A DNA stretch of 64,000 bases. It comes from Basidiobolus meristosporus CBS 931.73. Its lineage: Eukaryota > Basidiobolomycota > Basidiobolomycetes > Basidiobolales > Basidiobolaceae. The notes beneath the pieces were generated by a model. It worked only from the letters and a program-made list of their open reading frames with translations, had not been told where the DNA came from and did not search any database. The stretch is from positions 1-64,000 of the forward strand of contig MCFE01000417.1 in NCBI GenBank assembly GCA_002104905.1, read 5' to 3'. Below are positions 22,631 to 33,350 of the stretch, in pieces. Each line of letters starts with the position of its first letter. Position 1 is the stretch's first letter. Made by a program: the position numbers and the translations under genes.

Positions 22631-23360
22631 TTAGTGCAATGCTGCAGTTTGGCCATGCTTAACTACTCCAGATGATGCTACTGGACTGACCTGCAGTGTC
22701 ATGTGCTGGTGCATTCTTTTACTTGCCAAAGGCTCTGGTAGTGGAGGCACTTATGTTGGCCATCATCAGTCAGTTCACCAGAAGAAACTTGCTGATGATC
22801 AGGTATTATGGCATGCACAGTTGCAACTTGATGTGCTGAAATGGCCCTTGGCTGGGTTTGATTTAGGGTGGCTTGCTGGCATGACTTAGCCCACTCCAAT
22901 GGACTTGTGTCTAAATGATCAGTTTGGCAAGTTCTGGTAGTTTGGCTCTGAAGCATGTGCATTGACCCAACACGCATTGACTCAATGCAGGGTGCTCTTC
23001 TGAAGGGTGTTGGCATAGTTTGGACTGACATGTGCTGGCATGCTGGAGTTGCAAGGGATGGTAAGGAATCCAGCAAAGAGTGCTGATGCAATCTAGACAC
23101 TGTGGCTTGCATTCTGTATTCTTCCTCTTGAAGTCCACCTTCTGATTCCTCATGGTACTAACTTACCCTCTGTCTGATACTTTAGAACTGTTGCCTGGAT
23201 GAGTCCTGTGTATATTGCTCTTGGGAGCAACTTAGCTCCTCTAATATATCACTCAATACATTGGTCATTTGAGGCAAAAACACATTCAAAATCTCTTTTG
23301 TTCCCAGAGTTGAGGCACAAACATACATGTCCAGCCCAAGCTGTGAAAATTGCATGCAAA
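22631..23360 (-). repeat. Family X repeat, part 1 of inverted copy
   Basis: The minus strand matches 32,125-32,870. It has an open stretch at 22,699-23,112 (137 codons) rich in Gln, His, Thr and Cys, with the recognisable blocks ESMR.GSMHMLQSQTTRTCQT and LHYQSLWQVKE, both kept in the plus copy. The family is not recognised. The repeat is interrupted at 23,360 by the G1 gypsy and continues at 28,300. Confidence 0.65.
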
Positions 23361-23729
23361 TGTTATGATCAGCCGCTTGAATGTTTAAGTTAGATCAGTT
23401 TTTTAGTCAAATCAATTAGTATATGTTTAGGTTATCAGTACATCAGTATTATCTATGAAATCAGTAGCATTGGTCAGCAAATGCATCAGCAGATCCTTAT
23501 CAGACAGAAATAGATATATTAAGTAGGATCTTTTTGGGTGATGATGATGCAATCAAATGAGTCATCAGCCACAACCTAAATTAGGAAATACAATTAGTCA
23601 GCAATTGATCTGGCAAAATGTATATAAGGAGCTGCTGGAACCTCAATAAAAATCAGTTCAAGTTTTAGTGAATACAATACTAGCTAAACTCCCTATTCCT
23701 CTACAACTCTTATACCAAGACTTGTAACA
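23361..23729 (+). repeat. G1 5' LTR
   Basis: This 369-bp LTR runs TGTTATGATC...CTTGTAACA. It contains TGTATATAAGG (about 23,618, TATA-like) and CAATAAAAAT (about 23,645, polyadenylation-like). Confidence 0.95.
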
Positions 23730-23730
23730 T

Positions 23731-23741
23731 TGGTAGCAGCA
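23731..23741 (+). other. G1 primer binding site
   Basis: TGGTAGCAGCA lies one base inside the 5' LTR and begins TGG, as expected for pairing with a tRNA CCA end. The tRNA is unidentified. Confidence 0.7.
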
Positions 23742-23787
23742 ATAACCAGAAACCTCCCTCCTGAAGAAAGAAGAAACCACCCTCAAG

Positions 23788-26700
23788 ATGTCGGAGAATC
23801 AAGAATGGAAGAATGCCATGCAGCAAATCCTGGCCCAACAGCAACAGTTATTCCAGATCCTCAGCCAACAGCAACAAGGAATGACTACCATGGCTCAGAG
23901 CCAGCAAAGCCCTGTCAAGAGCAACTTTAGTGTGAAGGTCAACCGGTACCATGGCAGAGTCAATGAAAACCTGGGAACTTGGCTCTTTCAGATTGAAGAA
24001 GCTTTTAAAGCTAAAGGAATTGCTCCAGAGAGCAAGTTGCATTATGCAGCTTCTTACCTGGCAGATGCAGCTTTACAGTGGTACCACAACAAGATCAGGT
24101 CAGCTACTATGATGGGATGCTCTACAATCTCTACCTGGGATGAGTTTGTGTCGGAAATTCAGGATGCTTTTGAACCTCCACACCAACAGACACTACTAAG
24201 AAGGAAGTTAAAGACACTCAGACAGAAAGGAATGGTGCAAGAATACATCTATGAGTACAGATGTCTACTTGGACAAATTGAAAGAATGGACCCCTTGGAT
24301 CAAGTTGAATACTTTATTGATGGGTTGAAAGAAAGAACTCGCAAGGAAGTCAATTACCAAAGACCTCAGACTATTGAAGAAGCCATCAAGATTGCCATTG
24401 ACTATGACTCAGCTATGTTTGGAGTTGGGAAGCCTACAGTGACTAATCAGAAAGGCTATAATCATTATGAAAGAAGACAATCAGAAGTAGTACCAATGGA
24501 AATAGATGCTATGCAGAAGAATCCCTCCTCAGAAGAATGCAAGAAGAGAGGACTTTGCTTCAATTGCCACCAGCAGGGACATATTGCAAAGTACTGCCCT
24601 CAGAGAAGAAATGGACACCAGCCAACAAGAGCCTTCAACCATATTGAGTCCCATGAACACAGTAATGTGGAAGATGAGCTTGAAGAAGACTTGGAACTCA
24701 CCTTCCATATGACAGAAGAGTACTTGTCCCAAATGACTTCAAACTCAGGGAAGTTATTGTACTTGAATGGAGTAATCAATGGAGTACCTGCCAAGATCAT
24801 GATTGACTCAGGAGCATTGCATGAGTACATGTCAGAGCAATTTGCTTTGAAAGCTGGAATCAACTCAGAACCTACCAAATCAACTTCAGTCTCCACAGCT
24901 GATGGGAACTCCCACATAATCAACCGTATTACCCAGCCAGTAAGAATGAAGATCAATGACTATGAAGAAGACCTACAGGCTTATATATTTGGGAACTGCA
25001 AGTTTGACCTTGTACTTGGGAAAACCTGGATATTTTGTCGTAATCCATCAATCAACTGGAGAACACATGCTACTCAGATCCAAAAAGACAACAAGACCTA
25101 TGAGCTATTACCTGCCAGGCTGGATTTCAACTTGGTCAATTCCAGTGCGTGTGAGGCAAGTGAACTTAGCAAGACCCAGTTCTGTAGAGCACTTAGAAAA
25201 GGTACCCAGATGTTCCTCATGGCGGTATTACAGGAGGATCCCTCTACCCCAGCACCCCAGCAGGTCCAGACTCTCTTGAAGAAATATTCAGACGTGTTTC
25301 CAGATGAGCTTGTAAGCCTACCACCAGTCAGAGACGTGGATGATGCCATTGACACAGGAGATAGCCCTCCAGTGAGCAAGACACCTTACAGAATGAGTCC
25401 ATTGGAATTGGAGGAAATGAAGAGACAAATTGATCAGCTATTGGAGCAAGGATACATCAGGCCTAGCAAGTCACCCTGGGGAGCACCAGTGCTTTTTGTG
25501 AAAAAGAAGGATGGAACACTTAGGATGTGCATTGACTACAGAGCCCTGAACTCAGTTACCGTCAAGAATAAGTACCCCTTACCTTGGATTGATGAGCTTT
25601 TGGACCAACTTAATGGAGCCACTATTTTCAGTAGGATTGACCTCATGTCAGGATACAACCAAATTAGGGTGAAACCAGAAGATATTCCTAAGACAGCATT
25701 TAGGACCAGATATGGACATTACAAGTACTTAGTCATGAGTTTTAACCTCACTAATGCCCCTGCAACATTCATGACGCTGATGCAGACTGTCTTTCAGGAG
25801 TACTTAGACAAGTTTGTGATAATCTACCTGGATGACAGATTGATATACAGCAAGACAGAAGAGGATCACGTTGTGCACATTGATAAGGTCTTGAAGAAAC
25901 TAAGAGAGAACAAGCTATATGGCAAGCTAGCCAAGTGTGAATTCTTCAAGGAACAGGTTGAATACCTGGGACACATAGTGACTAGCACAGGAGTGACCTT
26001 AGACCCTAAGAAGGTTGAAGTTATCAAGAATTTGAAGCAGCCCCATAGCATATCAGAACTCAGATCCTTCCTTGGAATGGTTTCCTATTATCGGAGATTT
26101 GTCAAGTCATTTGCAAGTATTGCAGCCCCTTTAACTGATATCCTCAAGAAAGTCAATACCTACAAGTGGGACATAGCTTGTGAGACTGCCTTCCAGATGC
26201 TCAAGAATGAACTTGCTAAGCTGCCAAGCCTAAGAATACCAGACTTCAGAAAAGAGTTCACTCTGTGCACAGATGCTTCAAATTATGCAATTGGTGGAGT
26301 GCTGAGCCAAGAACACAAGGGAAAGAGCTACCCTGTTGCCTTTGAATCCAAGAAACTGAACTCAGCAGAGCAAAACTATCCAGTTCATGAGAAGGAGATG
26401 CTTGCTATAATACACTGTTTGAAGACATGGAGATGCTATATTGAAGGAGTCAAATGCACTGTGAAGACTGATCATGCCTCCCTCAAGTATATATTTACTC
26501 AGAAGGTACTCTCTAGAAGAATGACAAGATGGAGTGAATACATTCAGCAATTTGACCTGGAGATTGTCTACTGTCCTGGAAAAAACAACACAGTAGCTGA
26601 TGCCTTATCAAGATTAGATCAAGTTGCACAACTCAACTTGGTGCATGAATCAGATTGGCCTAGCCTATTACCAAAGTACTTGGAGGACCAAGCCATTCCT

Positions 26701-27816
26701 AATGAGGTGGATGAAGATATCAAGAAGATAATCCATGATGAAGCCAGCAAATTTGTTGTACAGAATGAAACACTCTACCAAATTGTTGATGGAAGCCCTA
26801 TTGCCTATTGTCCTTATGTTGCTCACCTGGATTTAATACATAAGCTACACAATGGATATGGACATCTTGGGATTGAAGGAACCTATAGCCTTGTGAAAGC
26901 CAGAGCATGGTGGCCCAGAATGAAACAAGACATTGAGAAGCTAGTAAAAACATGCCCAAACTGCCAAATCAATCAAGGCCAGCCACAAAGAATTGCTGAA
27001 CTCTTCCCTTTGGAGCCTGTAAGACCATTTGAGAGATGGGGAATTGACTTTATTGGAAGACTACCAACTACCAGGAAATGCAACCATTGGATCCTAGTAG
27101 CTATTGACCATGCCACTAAATGGCCAGTTGCTAAAGCTGTACCAATAGCCAGTGAACAAGAAGTTGCAAGTTTCATTTACCATGAGATCCTGATGAAGTT
27201 TGGATGCCCTGTGGAGATCTTATCCAATAGAGGTGCAAACTTTATGGCAAAGACATTAGAGGCTTACCTGGAAATGCAGCAGATCAGACACTTGAAAACC
27301 TCGGCATATCACCCCAGAACTAATGGAGTCACTGAGCGGTTTGATGGATTATTTGGAAAAATGCTGACCAAGTATGCAAATGGAGTTGTCAGTAGATGGG
27401 ATGAGTATATAGACCAAGCACTCTTTGCATGCAGAGTCAGAGTACACAACACCACCCAGCAATCACCATTTTACTTAGTTTATGGATGTGAACCAAGGAT
27501 TCCAGGAGATCTCACACAACCAAAGCTTACAGACACCTTAGAAGATGAACTCAGTCAGCAAAGTAGACTCCAGCAACTGGAACAAAGACATCAAGAGGCA
27601 CAGACCAAAGTATCTCAAAGTGCAGAAAAGATGAAGCAGAGATTTGATAAGACTATAGCACCAGAAGCATTGACAGTTGGGAACTTTGTATTGCTAAGAA
27701 ACAACACTTGGAAGAAGTTTGAGCCACAATGGACAGGACCATTCAAGATCATCAGAGAATGTCCATTTGCAACTTACCAACTGGTGGACAAAAAGGCAAT
27801 ATCCGGGAAGACTTAG
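23788..27816 (+). CDS. G1 Gag-Pol polyprotein (1,342 codons), nearly intact
   Basis: One frame encodes Gag and Pol. Gag has a Gln-rich N-terminus, a retrotransposon capsid region ([20 protein letters not shown]) and a CCHC knuckle ([14 protein letters not shown], about residue 255). Pol has a protease ([11 protein letters not shown]); RT with [11 protein letters not shown] and catalytic [10 protein letters not shown]; RNase H ([21 protein letters not shown]); the HHCC zinc domain (GYGHLGI..., CPNCQ); and an integrase core (WGIDFIG...). Two defects are visible. The second integrase catalytic Asp is Asn ([10 protein letters not shown]; a related copy at 14,890 has SDRGANF). A 1-bp deletion near 27,797 shifts the last ~45 residues into the frame that ends at 27,920. 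In the RT, the usual MPFGLTNAP reads MSFNLTNAP. No chromodomain is seen. The start ATG is the first in frame after the primer site. Confidence 0.93.
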   Translation: MSENQEWKNAMQQILAQQQQLFQILSQQQQGMTTMAQSQQSPVKSNFSVKVNRYHGRVNENLGTWLFQIEEAFKAKGIAPESKLHYAASYLADAALQWYHNKIRSATMMGCSTISTWDEFVSEIQDAFEPPHQQTLLRRKLKTLRQKGMVQEYIYEYRCLLGQIERMDPLDQVEYFIDGLKERTRKEVNYQRPQTIEEAIKIAIDYDSAMFGVGKPTVTNQKGYNHYERRQSEVVPMEIDAMQKNPSSEECKKRGLCFNCHQQGHIAKYCPQRRNGHQPTRAFNHIESHEHSNVEDELEEDLELTFHMTEEYLSQMTSNSGKLLYLNGVINGVPAKIMIDSGALHEYMSEQFALKAGINSEPTKSTSVSTADGNSHIINRITQPVRMKINDYEEDLQAYIFGNCKFDLVLGKTWIFCRNPSINWRTHATQIQKDNKTYELLPARLDFNLVNSSACEASELSKTQFCRALRKGTQMFLMAVLQEDPSTPAPQQVQTLLKKYSDVFPDELVSLPPVRDVDDAIDTGDSPPVSKTPYRMSPLELEEMKRQIDQLLEQGYIRPSKSPWGAPVLFVKKKDGTLRMCIDYRALNSVTVKNKYPLPWIDELLDQLNGATIFSRIDLMSGYNQIRVKPEDIPKTAFRTRYGHYKYLVMSFNLTNAPATFMTLMQTVFQEYLDKFVIIYLDDRLIYSKTEEDHVVHIDKVLKKLRENKLYGKLAKCEFFKEQVEYLGHIVTSTGVTLDPKKVEVIKNLKQPHSISELRSFLGMVSYYRRFVKSFASIAAPLTDILKKVNTYKWDIACETAFQMLKNELAKLPSLRIPDFRKEFTLCTDASNYAIGGVLSQEHKGKSYPVAFESKKLNSAEQNYPVHEKEMLAIIHCLKTWRCYIEGVKCTVKTDHASLKYIFTQKVLSRRMTRWSEYIQQFDLEIVYCPGKNNTVADALSRLDQVAQLNLVHESDWPSLLPKYLEDQAIPNEVDEDIKKIIHDEASKFVVQNETLYQIVDGSPIAYCPYVAHLDLIHKLHNGYGHLGIEGTYSLVKARAWWPRMKQDIEKLVKTCPNCQINQGQPQRIAELFPLEPVRPFERWGIDFIGRLPTTRKCNHWILVAIDHATKWPVAKAVPIASEQEVASFIYHEILMKFGCPVEILSNRGANFMAKTLEAYLEMQQIRHLKTSAYHPRTNGVTERFDGLFGKMLTKYANGVVSRWDEYIDQALFACRVRVHNTTQQSPFYLVYGCEPRIPGDLTQPKLTDTLEDELSQQSRLQQLEQRHQEAQTKVSQSAEKMKQRFDKTIAPEALTVGNFVLLRNNTWKKFEPQWTGPFKIIRECPFATYQLVDKKAISGKT

Positions 27817-27930
27817 TGCATAGGGACAGACTCAAGCGTGCAAGACTTGCTGATAATACTGAACCTTCAAGATATTGGTATCACAAGAAAAGAGATTCAG
27901 GAGAACCCTCTCAACTTTAGTAGGGGAGAA

Positions 27931-28299
27931 TGTTATGATCTGCTGCTTGAATGTTTAAGTTAGATCAGTTTTTTAGTCAAATCAATTAGTATATGTTTAG
28001 GTTATCAGTATATCAGTATTATCTATGAAATCAGTAGCATTGGTCAGCAAATGAATCAGCAGATCCTTATCAGACAGAAATAGATATATTAAGTAGGATC
28101 TTTTTGGGTGATGATGATGCAATCAGATGATTCGTCAGCCACAACCTACATTAGGAAATACAATTAGTCAGCAATTGATCTGGCAAAATGTATATAAGGA
28201 GCTGCTGGAACCTCAATAAAAATCAGTTCAAGTTTTAGTGAATACAATACTAGGTAAACTCCCTATTCCTCTACAACTCTTATACCAAGACTTGTAACA
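27931..28299 (+). repeat. G1 3' LTR
   Basis: This 369-bp LTR pairs with 23,361-23,729. It is preceded by the purine-rich tract AGTAGGGGAGAA at about 27,919-27,930. Confidence 0.95.
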
Positions 28300-29052
28300 C
28301 AAAATTGCTCCTGTACAGCTTCCTTTTCAAGTACCCTCACTCTCAGCTCATTTTTGATTTCAATACTGCCTTATTATATATTTTCTTACATTCATCTGCT
28401 GGCATCTTGATGTAGAACTCATGCCACAGCTTTGTACTCAGGTTCTTTCATCTTGCTCAACTTTCTGAGGTATCTAGTTCTGCTAGATTAATGAGTAGTG
28501 CCCAAATATCTGTATGAAGGCTCATCATAAACACTTGGGCCATACTAAAATCATTTGGCCAGAACTCAAACGGATATGACAATGACTCTCCCAGTCTGGA
28601 CTGCACTTGTAAGCTATGGGATGGGTTTTGTCTGGGTTGTACTTGTTGAAATATCAGAGAGATATATTGGAAGTGAATTGGAGAATTAGAAGATTTACAT
28701 GATATTCCCTTGATGTTTTATTGAGTTGCAACACAGTATTTATACTTATTGCAGAACTACGTAAATGTGACTATTTGGTCATTATTAGGGGAGTCTCAGG
28801 AGTACATGTGCCAAGTTTCAGCTCATTTGGACAAGTTTCAGATTTTCCTAAAATTCTGTACTTCTCTAATTCCTGATAATTAGTAAATATCTTACCAACT
28901 AATTTCCATGCTGATAATCTGAAATATATCATTTCACTAAGTGCTAGTTCATAATATATTAATAATTAGGTGGACTCCTAATTATTTCAACAGTACTAAG
29001 GTGAGTTGAGACTTTGTATAGGGACCACAGTAATGAATTTGGATACTTACAC
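28300..29052 (-). repeat. Family X repeat, part 2 of inverted copy
   Basis: The minus strand matches the plus copy at about 31,720-32,130 and is interrupted by a solo LTR (28,644-28,992). It is cut again at 29,052 by a copia. Together with 22,631-23,360 it forms an inverted repeat with 31,640-33,027. Confidence 0.65.
28644..28992 (-). repeat. Solo LTR (family LTR-C) with perfect 5-bp target duplication
   Basis: This 349-bp LTR runs TGTTGAAATATCAG...ATTTCAACA and is flanked by gtact on both sides (28,639-28,643 and 28,993-28,997). It is related to 16,018-16,365. The family X sequence is continuous once it is removed, so this is LTR-LTR recombination leaving a solo LTR. Confidence 0.92.
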
Positions 29053-29421
29053 TGTTGCAATTTAAGAAGTGATTTGGATATAAGGAACTTATCAAGAAAT
29101 AGTGATAATAGTTGAACTGTTGTTTATTCATAAAGAAGCTCAGTATTTATACCTTTGTAGAAGTGATACAGCTGTAACACTAAGTAGGGAGGGTTTCTCA
29201 ATATTCAGGAGCATTCTGTAACAGTTTCAGGGTTAGTACATAATGTTTGGTAATAGTGTAATTTTATCCTGACTATAGGGAAATAATCATAAGATCATAT
29301 ATCTGGAGAAAGTGGCAAAGTTAAGGCAGTAAATGAGCCCTACAGTGACTAAGACTAGTCTAGAATTGTTAAGTAAATTTTTAGCTGCTGAATGTTACCA
29401 AATAGTCCACTATCTCAACAC
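29053..29421 (-). repeat. copia-D 3' LTR
   Basis: This 369-bp LTR runs TGTTGCAATTTAAG...CTATCTCAACA. Its reverse complement recurs as a solo LTR at 18,156-18,523. Confidence 0.88.
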
Positions 29422-29429
29422 TCCCTCTC

Positions 29430-31130
29430 AACTAATTAATTTCTTAATCCCAATTTCTCTCTAAGGATCTCAAACTGTGGCCTAGCTAGTGGTTTTGTCA
29501 ATATGTCTGCCACCATTTTGTCAGTTGGGCAGTAAATTAGCTCCACTAAGTTATTTTCTACAGCTTACCTCACAAAGTGATGCTGTATATCAATGTGCTT
29601 AGTTCTGCCATGATTAGTAGGATTTCTAGCTAATGAAATACAACTTTGATTATCCTTGTAAATACATGTTGGTTCACCTGAATTAAAACCTAAGTCTTGA
29701 ATAATTTTTGTAGCCATATAGCCTCCTTAGCTTGACATGCAGCCATATATTTGGCTTCAGTTGTAGATAGTGCCACAGTTGGTTGTTTCTTGCAATTCCA
29801 GGTAATACCTGCACCAGCATAAAGAAATACATAGCCTGTGGTAGAGCATCTGTCAATCAGATCCCTACCCCAATCTGAATCACTATAACCATCAAATTTG
29901 AGCCTATTAGCTGCGCCAGAGTATTCCAGTACCATATTTATGGTACCTTGTAGATATCTGAAAATCCGCTTAACTGCTGCAATTTGATCTTATCCATAAT
30001 TCTGCATGGATTGACTGACTATTCCAACTGCCACTGCAATATCTGGACGTGTAGACACCATCAAGTACATTAGGCTACCAGCCATTGATTGATAGGGAAA
30101 GTTTTGGTCCATATTTGAGCCGTTTTCATCTGTAACTGGCTGAGATTTGCTTAAGTTCAGGTTATTGTCCATAGGGGTTGCTGCAGGTTTGCAATTTTCC
30201 ATTTTGAAGCATCTGAGAATGTCCCTGATGTGCTTAGACTGATTCAGCACAATTTTCTGCGTAGGTATGTCAAATTTGACCTCAATTCCAAGAAAATAGC
30301 TCAATTTTCCAAGATCTTTCATCTCAATTTGCTGAAGAGATCTGATTTTGTCTGTTTAAGTGCCTCTTGGTCACTTGTAGCTATAATTAGGTCATCCACA
30401 TAAAGAACTAGGGTGATCACGCCCTTTTTGAGCTGTTTCACATATATACTGTGATCTGCAGTGCTACAAGAGAACCCAATTTCCTCTAGATATTTGACAA
30501 TGTTGTTATACCATGCTCTGGGTGCCTGCTTAAGCCCATACAAAGATTTTCTAAGTTTGCAAACCTTATCGGGGCCTTTTGAATCGATAAAACCTTTTGG
30601 TTGCTCCATATATATAGTTTCTTGCAAATCCCCATTTAGAAAGGCTGTTTTGACGTCCATTTGGTGTAAATCTAGACTATGTACAGCTGCCAGGGCTAGA
30701 ACTGTCCTAATAGAGTTAAACTTGGTAACCGGAGCAAATGTTTCCTTAAAGTCTAGTCCCTAGATCTGGGAATACCCTTTAGCTACCAATCTAGCCTTGT
30801 ACTTATCAACGGCACCATTTGAGGTTATCTTGATCTTGTAGACCCATCTACATCCTATTGGCTTCCTCCCATTTGGTAAATCTACCAGTTCCCATGTTTT
30901 TGCCTTGATCAATGATTGGTACTCCTCCTGCATGGCTTGTTGCCACTTAGTAGCATCTGGACTTTGCATTGCCTGTTCCAGATTCTGAGGTTTGGCACAA
31001 AAGGCAAGATAAGCTTCTTCATGATCATTTGATGTCTGCCACCAGGATCCAGGGGCATTTCTTATTCTGGTAGATCTCCTAACTGGGATAATCTGTTCTT
31101 ATCTGGAACTGGTAGAAGTATCTTCCATAT
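29430..31130 (-). pseudogene. copia-D reverse transcriptase and RNase H, broken
   Basis: Pieces at 30,760-30,969, 30,319-30,660, 29,990-30,322 and 29,690-29,935 give a copia RT (KTWELVDLPNGRKPIGCRWV, KARLVAKGYSQ, MDVKTAFLNGDLQE, LYVDDLIIATSD) and RNase H (GYSDSDWGRDLIDRCSTTG, ALSTTEAKYMAA). The RT catalytic YVDD and the RNase H acidic residues are kept. A stop (GYSQI-stop) and shifts separate the pieces. Integrase and upstream parts are absent. The sequence is distinct from copia-1, so this is a second copia lineage. Confidence 0.9.
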
Positions 31131-31640
31131 CTGGGTGGATTTGGTACATATCTTCTTCATTAGTTTGTATCTTTATAAATTCCCTAATCCGGTATTTACA
31201 ACCCAACTTTGGAAACCTTGTAGGGCAATAGTTCTTGAAATAGCTGAGAAGCTTAACAAGGAATTGCCTTGAGTAGTTTGGGGTATATGGTCCACAGTAC
31301 TAGGTATAGCTCTCCTCTAGTGTGTCAATAGGAAATCCAGTGGTAGTGATGGGATTGATGAGAAAAGACCATTCAGATGAGTAAGTCCTATTAAAATTGG
31401 TAGAAGATCAGGCTGAGGTGGCTTGAATCAATTTGGCACAATCAGCTTTATTTATCTGATTTTCCATGCATTGTGATTAAATCTCCATCAATTGCCATGT
31501 CTCCCGTCATTATGTTGCAAAACCATCCTCAAACAATGACTGGGTATTTTTATAGATGTTTTACTCACAAGTCCATAATCAAATAGGAAATCTGCAATTG
31601 ATGTGGTTTGATCCATGTTAATGTGATCCAAGATGCATCA
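31131..31640. other. Unassigned region
   Basis: This lies between truncated copia-D and the plus copy of family X. No recognisable ORF or repeat partner was noticed. Confidence 0.35.
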
Positions 31641-33027
31641 TGCATAATATATGGAAGATTCTACAATAACATTAGTTTTCATATATATTTCATATAAGAT
31701 CAGATTGATGCCAATACACTACTGTATAAGTATCCAAATCTGTCACTATGGTCCCTATACCAAGTCTCAACTCATATTTAGTGCAACCCAGACAAAACCC
31801 ATCCTGCAGCTCACAAGCATGGTCTGGACCAGAAAAGTCAATGTTGGACCTGTATGAGTTCTTGCCAAATGATTTCAGTATGGCCTAAGTGTCTATAATA
31901 AGCCTTCATACAGATATTTGGGCACTACTCATTAATCTAGCAGAACTAGATACCTCAGAGAGTTGACAGAGATGGAAGAACCTGAGTAGAAAGCTGTGGC
32001 ATGAGTTTTACATTAAGATACCAGCAGATAAATGTAAGAAGAAATATAACAAGACAAGTATTGAAATTGAGAATGAGCTGAGAGTGAGAGGATTAAATGA
32101 GGAAGCCATGCTGGAACAATTTTGCATGCAGTTTGCCTAGTACAGGCCAGATGTGTCCGTTTGTGCCTTGACTTTGGGAACTTAAGAGATTTTGAATGAG
32201 TTTTTGCCTCAAATGACCAATGTATGATGTGATATATTAGTAGAGCTAAGTGGCTTCCAAGAGCAATATACACAGGACTCATCTAGGCAACAGTTCCAAA
32301 GTATTAGACAGAGGGTAGGTGAATACCTTGAGGAATCAGAAGGTGATCTTCAAGAGGAAAAATACAGACTGCAAGCAACACTGTCTAGACTGTGCCAGCA
32401 TTCCTTGCTGGATTCCTTACAATCCCATGTAGCTTCAGTGTGCCAGTGCACATCAGTCCAAACTACACCAATACCCTTCACAAGAGCATCCTGCATTGAG
32501 TCAATGTGTTTGAGGTCAATGCACATGCTTCAGAGCCAAACCACCAGAACTTGCCAAACTGCTCAAAAAGATGCAACTCCATTGGAGCAGGCCAAGTTGC
32601 ATCAACAAGCGGCATCACATTGAACTTAGCCAAGGGCCATGCCAGCGCATTAAGTTGTGTCTGTGCGTGCCATTACCCCTGACCATCAGTAAGTTTCTTC
32701 TGGTCAACTGACTGATGATGACCCACATGAAGTGCCTCCACCACCAGAGCCTTTGGCAAGTAAAAGAACATGTCAGCATGTAGCACTGCAGGCTGGCTCA
32801 GTTGCATCATCCAGAGCAATTCAGCATGGCCAAGCTGTAGCATTGCACTCATCAACTAAGAGTCAAAATACTGACTACAAATACACAAGTAGCCCAGAGG
32901 ATGGTCAACAAGAAAATAGTTTAGATGTGCAGAGTGAATCACTACCAAATCCTTCAGTAGTAATCCCTGTGATAAAAAATCTAGGAGAAGATGATTTAAT
33001 TGCATTGAATTGCTATTATTTGTAATG
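31641..33027 (+). repeat. Family X repeat, plus copy
   Basis: This is the most continuous copy of family X. Coding-like stretches at 32,405-32,623 and 32,732-33,025 carry the Q/T/H-rich blocks CIESMCLRSMHMLQSQTTRTCQT and PLASKRTCQHVALQAG and an acidic C-terminus with ENSLDVQSESL. Upstream, a 31,980-32,330 region reads like a broken coiled-coil or capsid-type frame with many stops. The family is unknown. It ends at 33,027, where a truncated copia LTR starts. Confidence 0.6.
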
Positions 33028-33338
33028 ATCACAAGTAGATTATATGGTTTTCACTTAATGATTTATTGCATGTAAAAGTGGTAGTTATACTTTCACCTGG
33101 TCTTGGCATAGCAAACATGTAGAGTAGGTTAAGGAAGGTCCCAAGAACATGTGTGCAAAGTTTGGGGCTGTTTGGACAACTTTGAGAAGTTTCATGTTCT
33201 GGGTACCTGGTATCTTGGTGAAAATATTCTAAGTAAATCCCAACAAGGAATCTGGTCAGTATTCTCTAGGACTTGAGGGTAATGATCTAAGTAACTAAGT
33301 TAGGTGAATATTTAGGTGAAATTACAAATTTTTACAAG
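33028..33338 (-). repeat. copia-2 3' LTR, truncated
   Basis: This matches 1,244-1,552 of copia-1. The first about 40 bp of the + strand LTR edge are missing, and the break coincides with the end of family X. Confidence 0.85.
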
Positions 33339-33350
33339 GCTCCCACTCAG

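Larger units (their letters stand above)
23361..28299 (+). mobile_element. Ty3/gypsy retrotransposon G1, best-preserved copy
   Basis: This is a 4,939-bp element with two 369-bp LTRs differing at about 9 positions by eye (about 97.5% identical), a primer site, one long Gag-Pol frame and a polypurine tract (AGTAGGGGAGAA) before the 3' LTR. The order protease, RT, RNase H, integrase is Ty3/gypsy. A 4-bp direct repeat, caaa, flanks it (23,357-23,360 and 28,300-28,303). It lies in family X, and the plus copy at about 32,125 shows the empty site. High LTR identity indicates a fairly recent insertion. Confidence 0.95.
29053..31130 (-). mobile_element. Ty1/copia element (copia-D), 5'-truncated
   Basis: This is a 3' LTR (29,053-29,421) followed on the minus strand by a polypurine tract (GAGAGGGAG) and Pol sequence up to about 31,130, where recognisable coding ends. 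No 5' LTR or gag is present. It is inserted in family X at 29,052. Confidence 0.88.
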
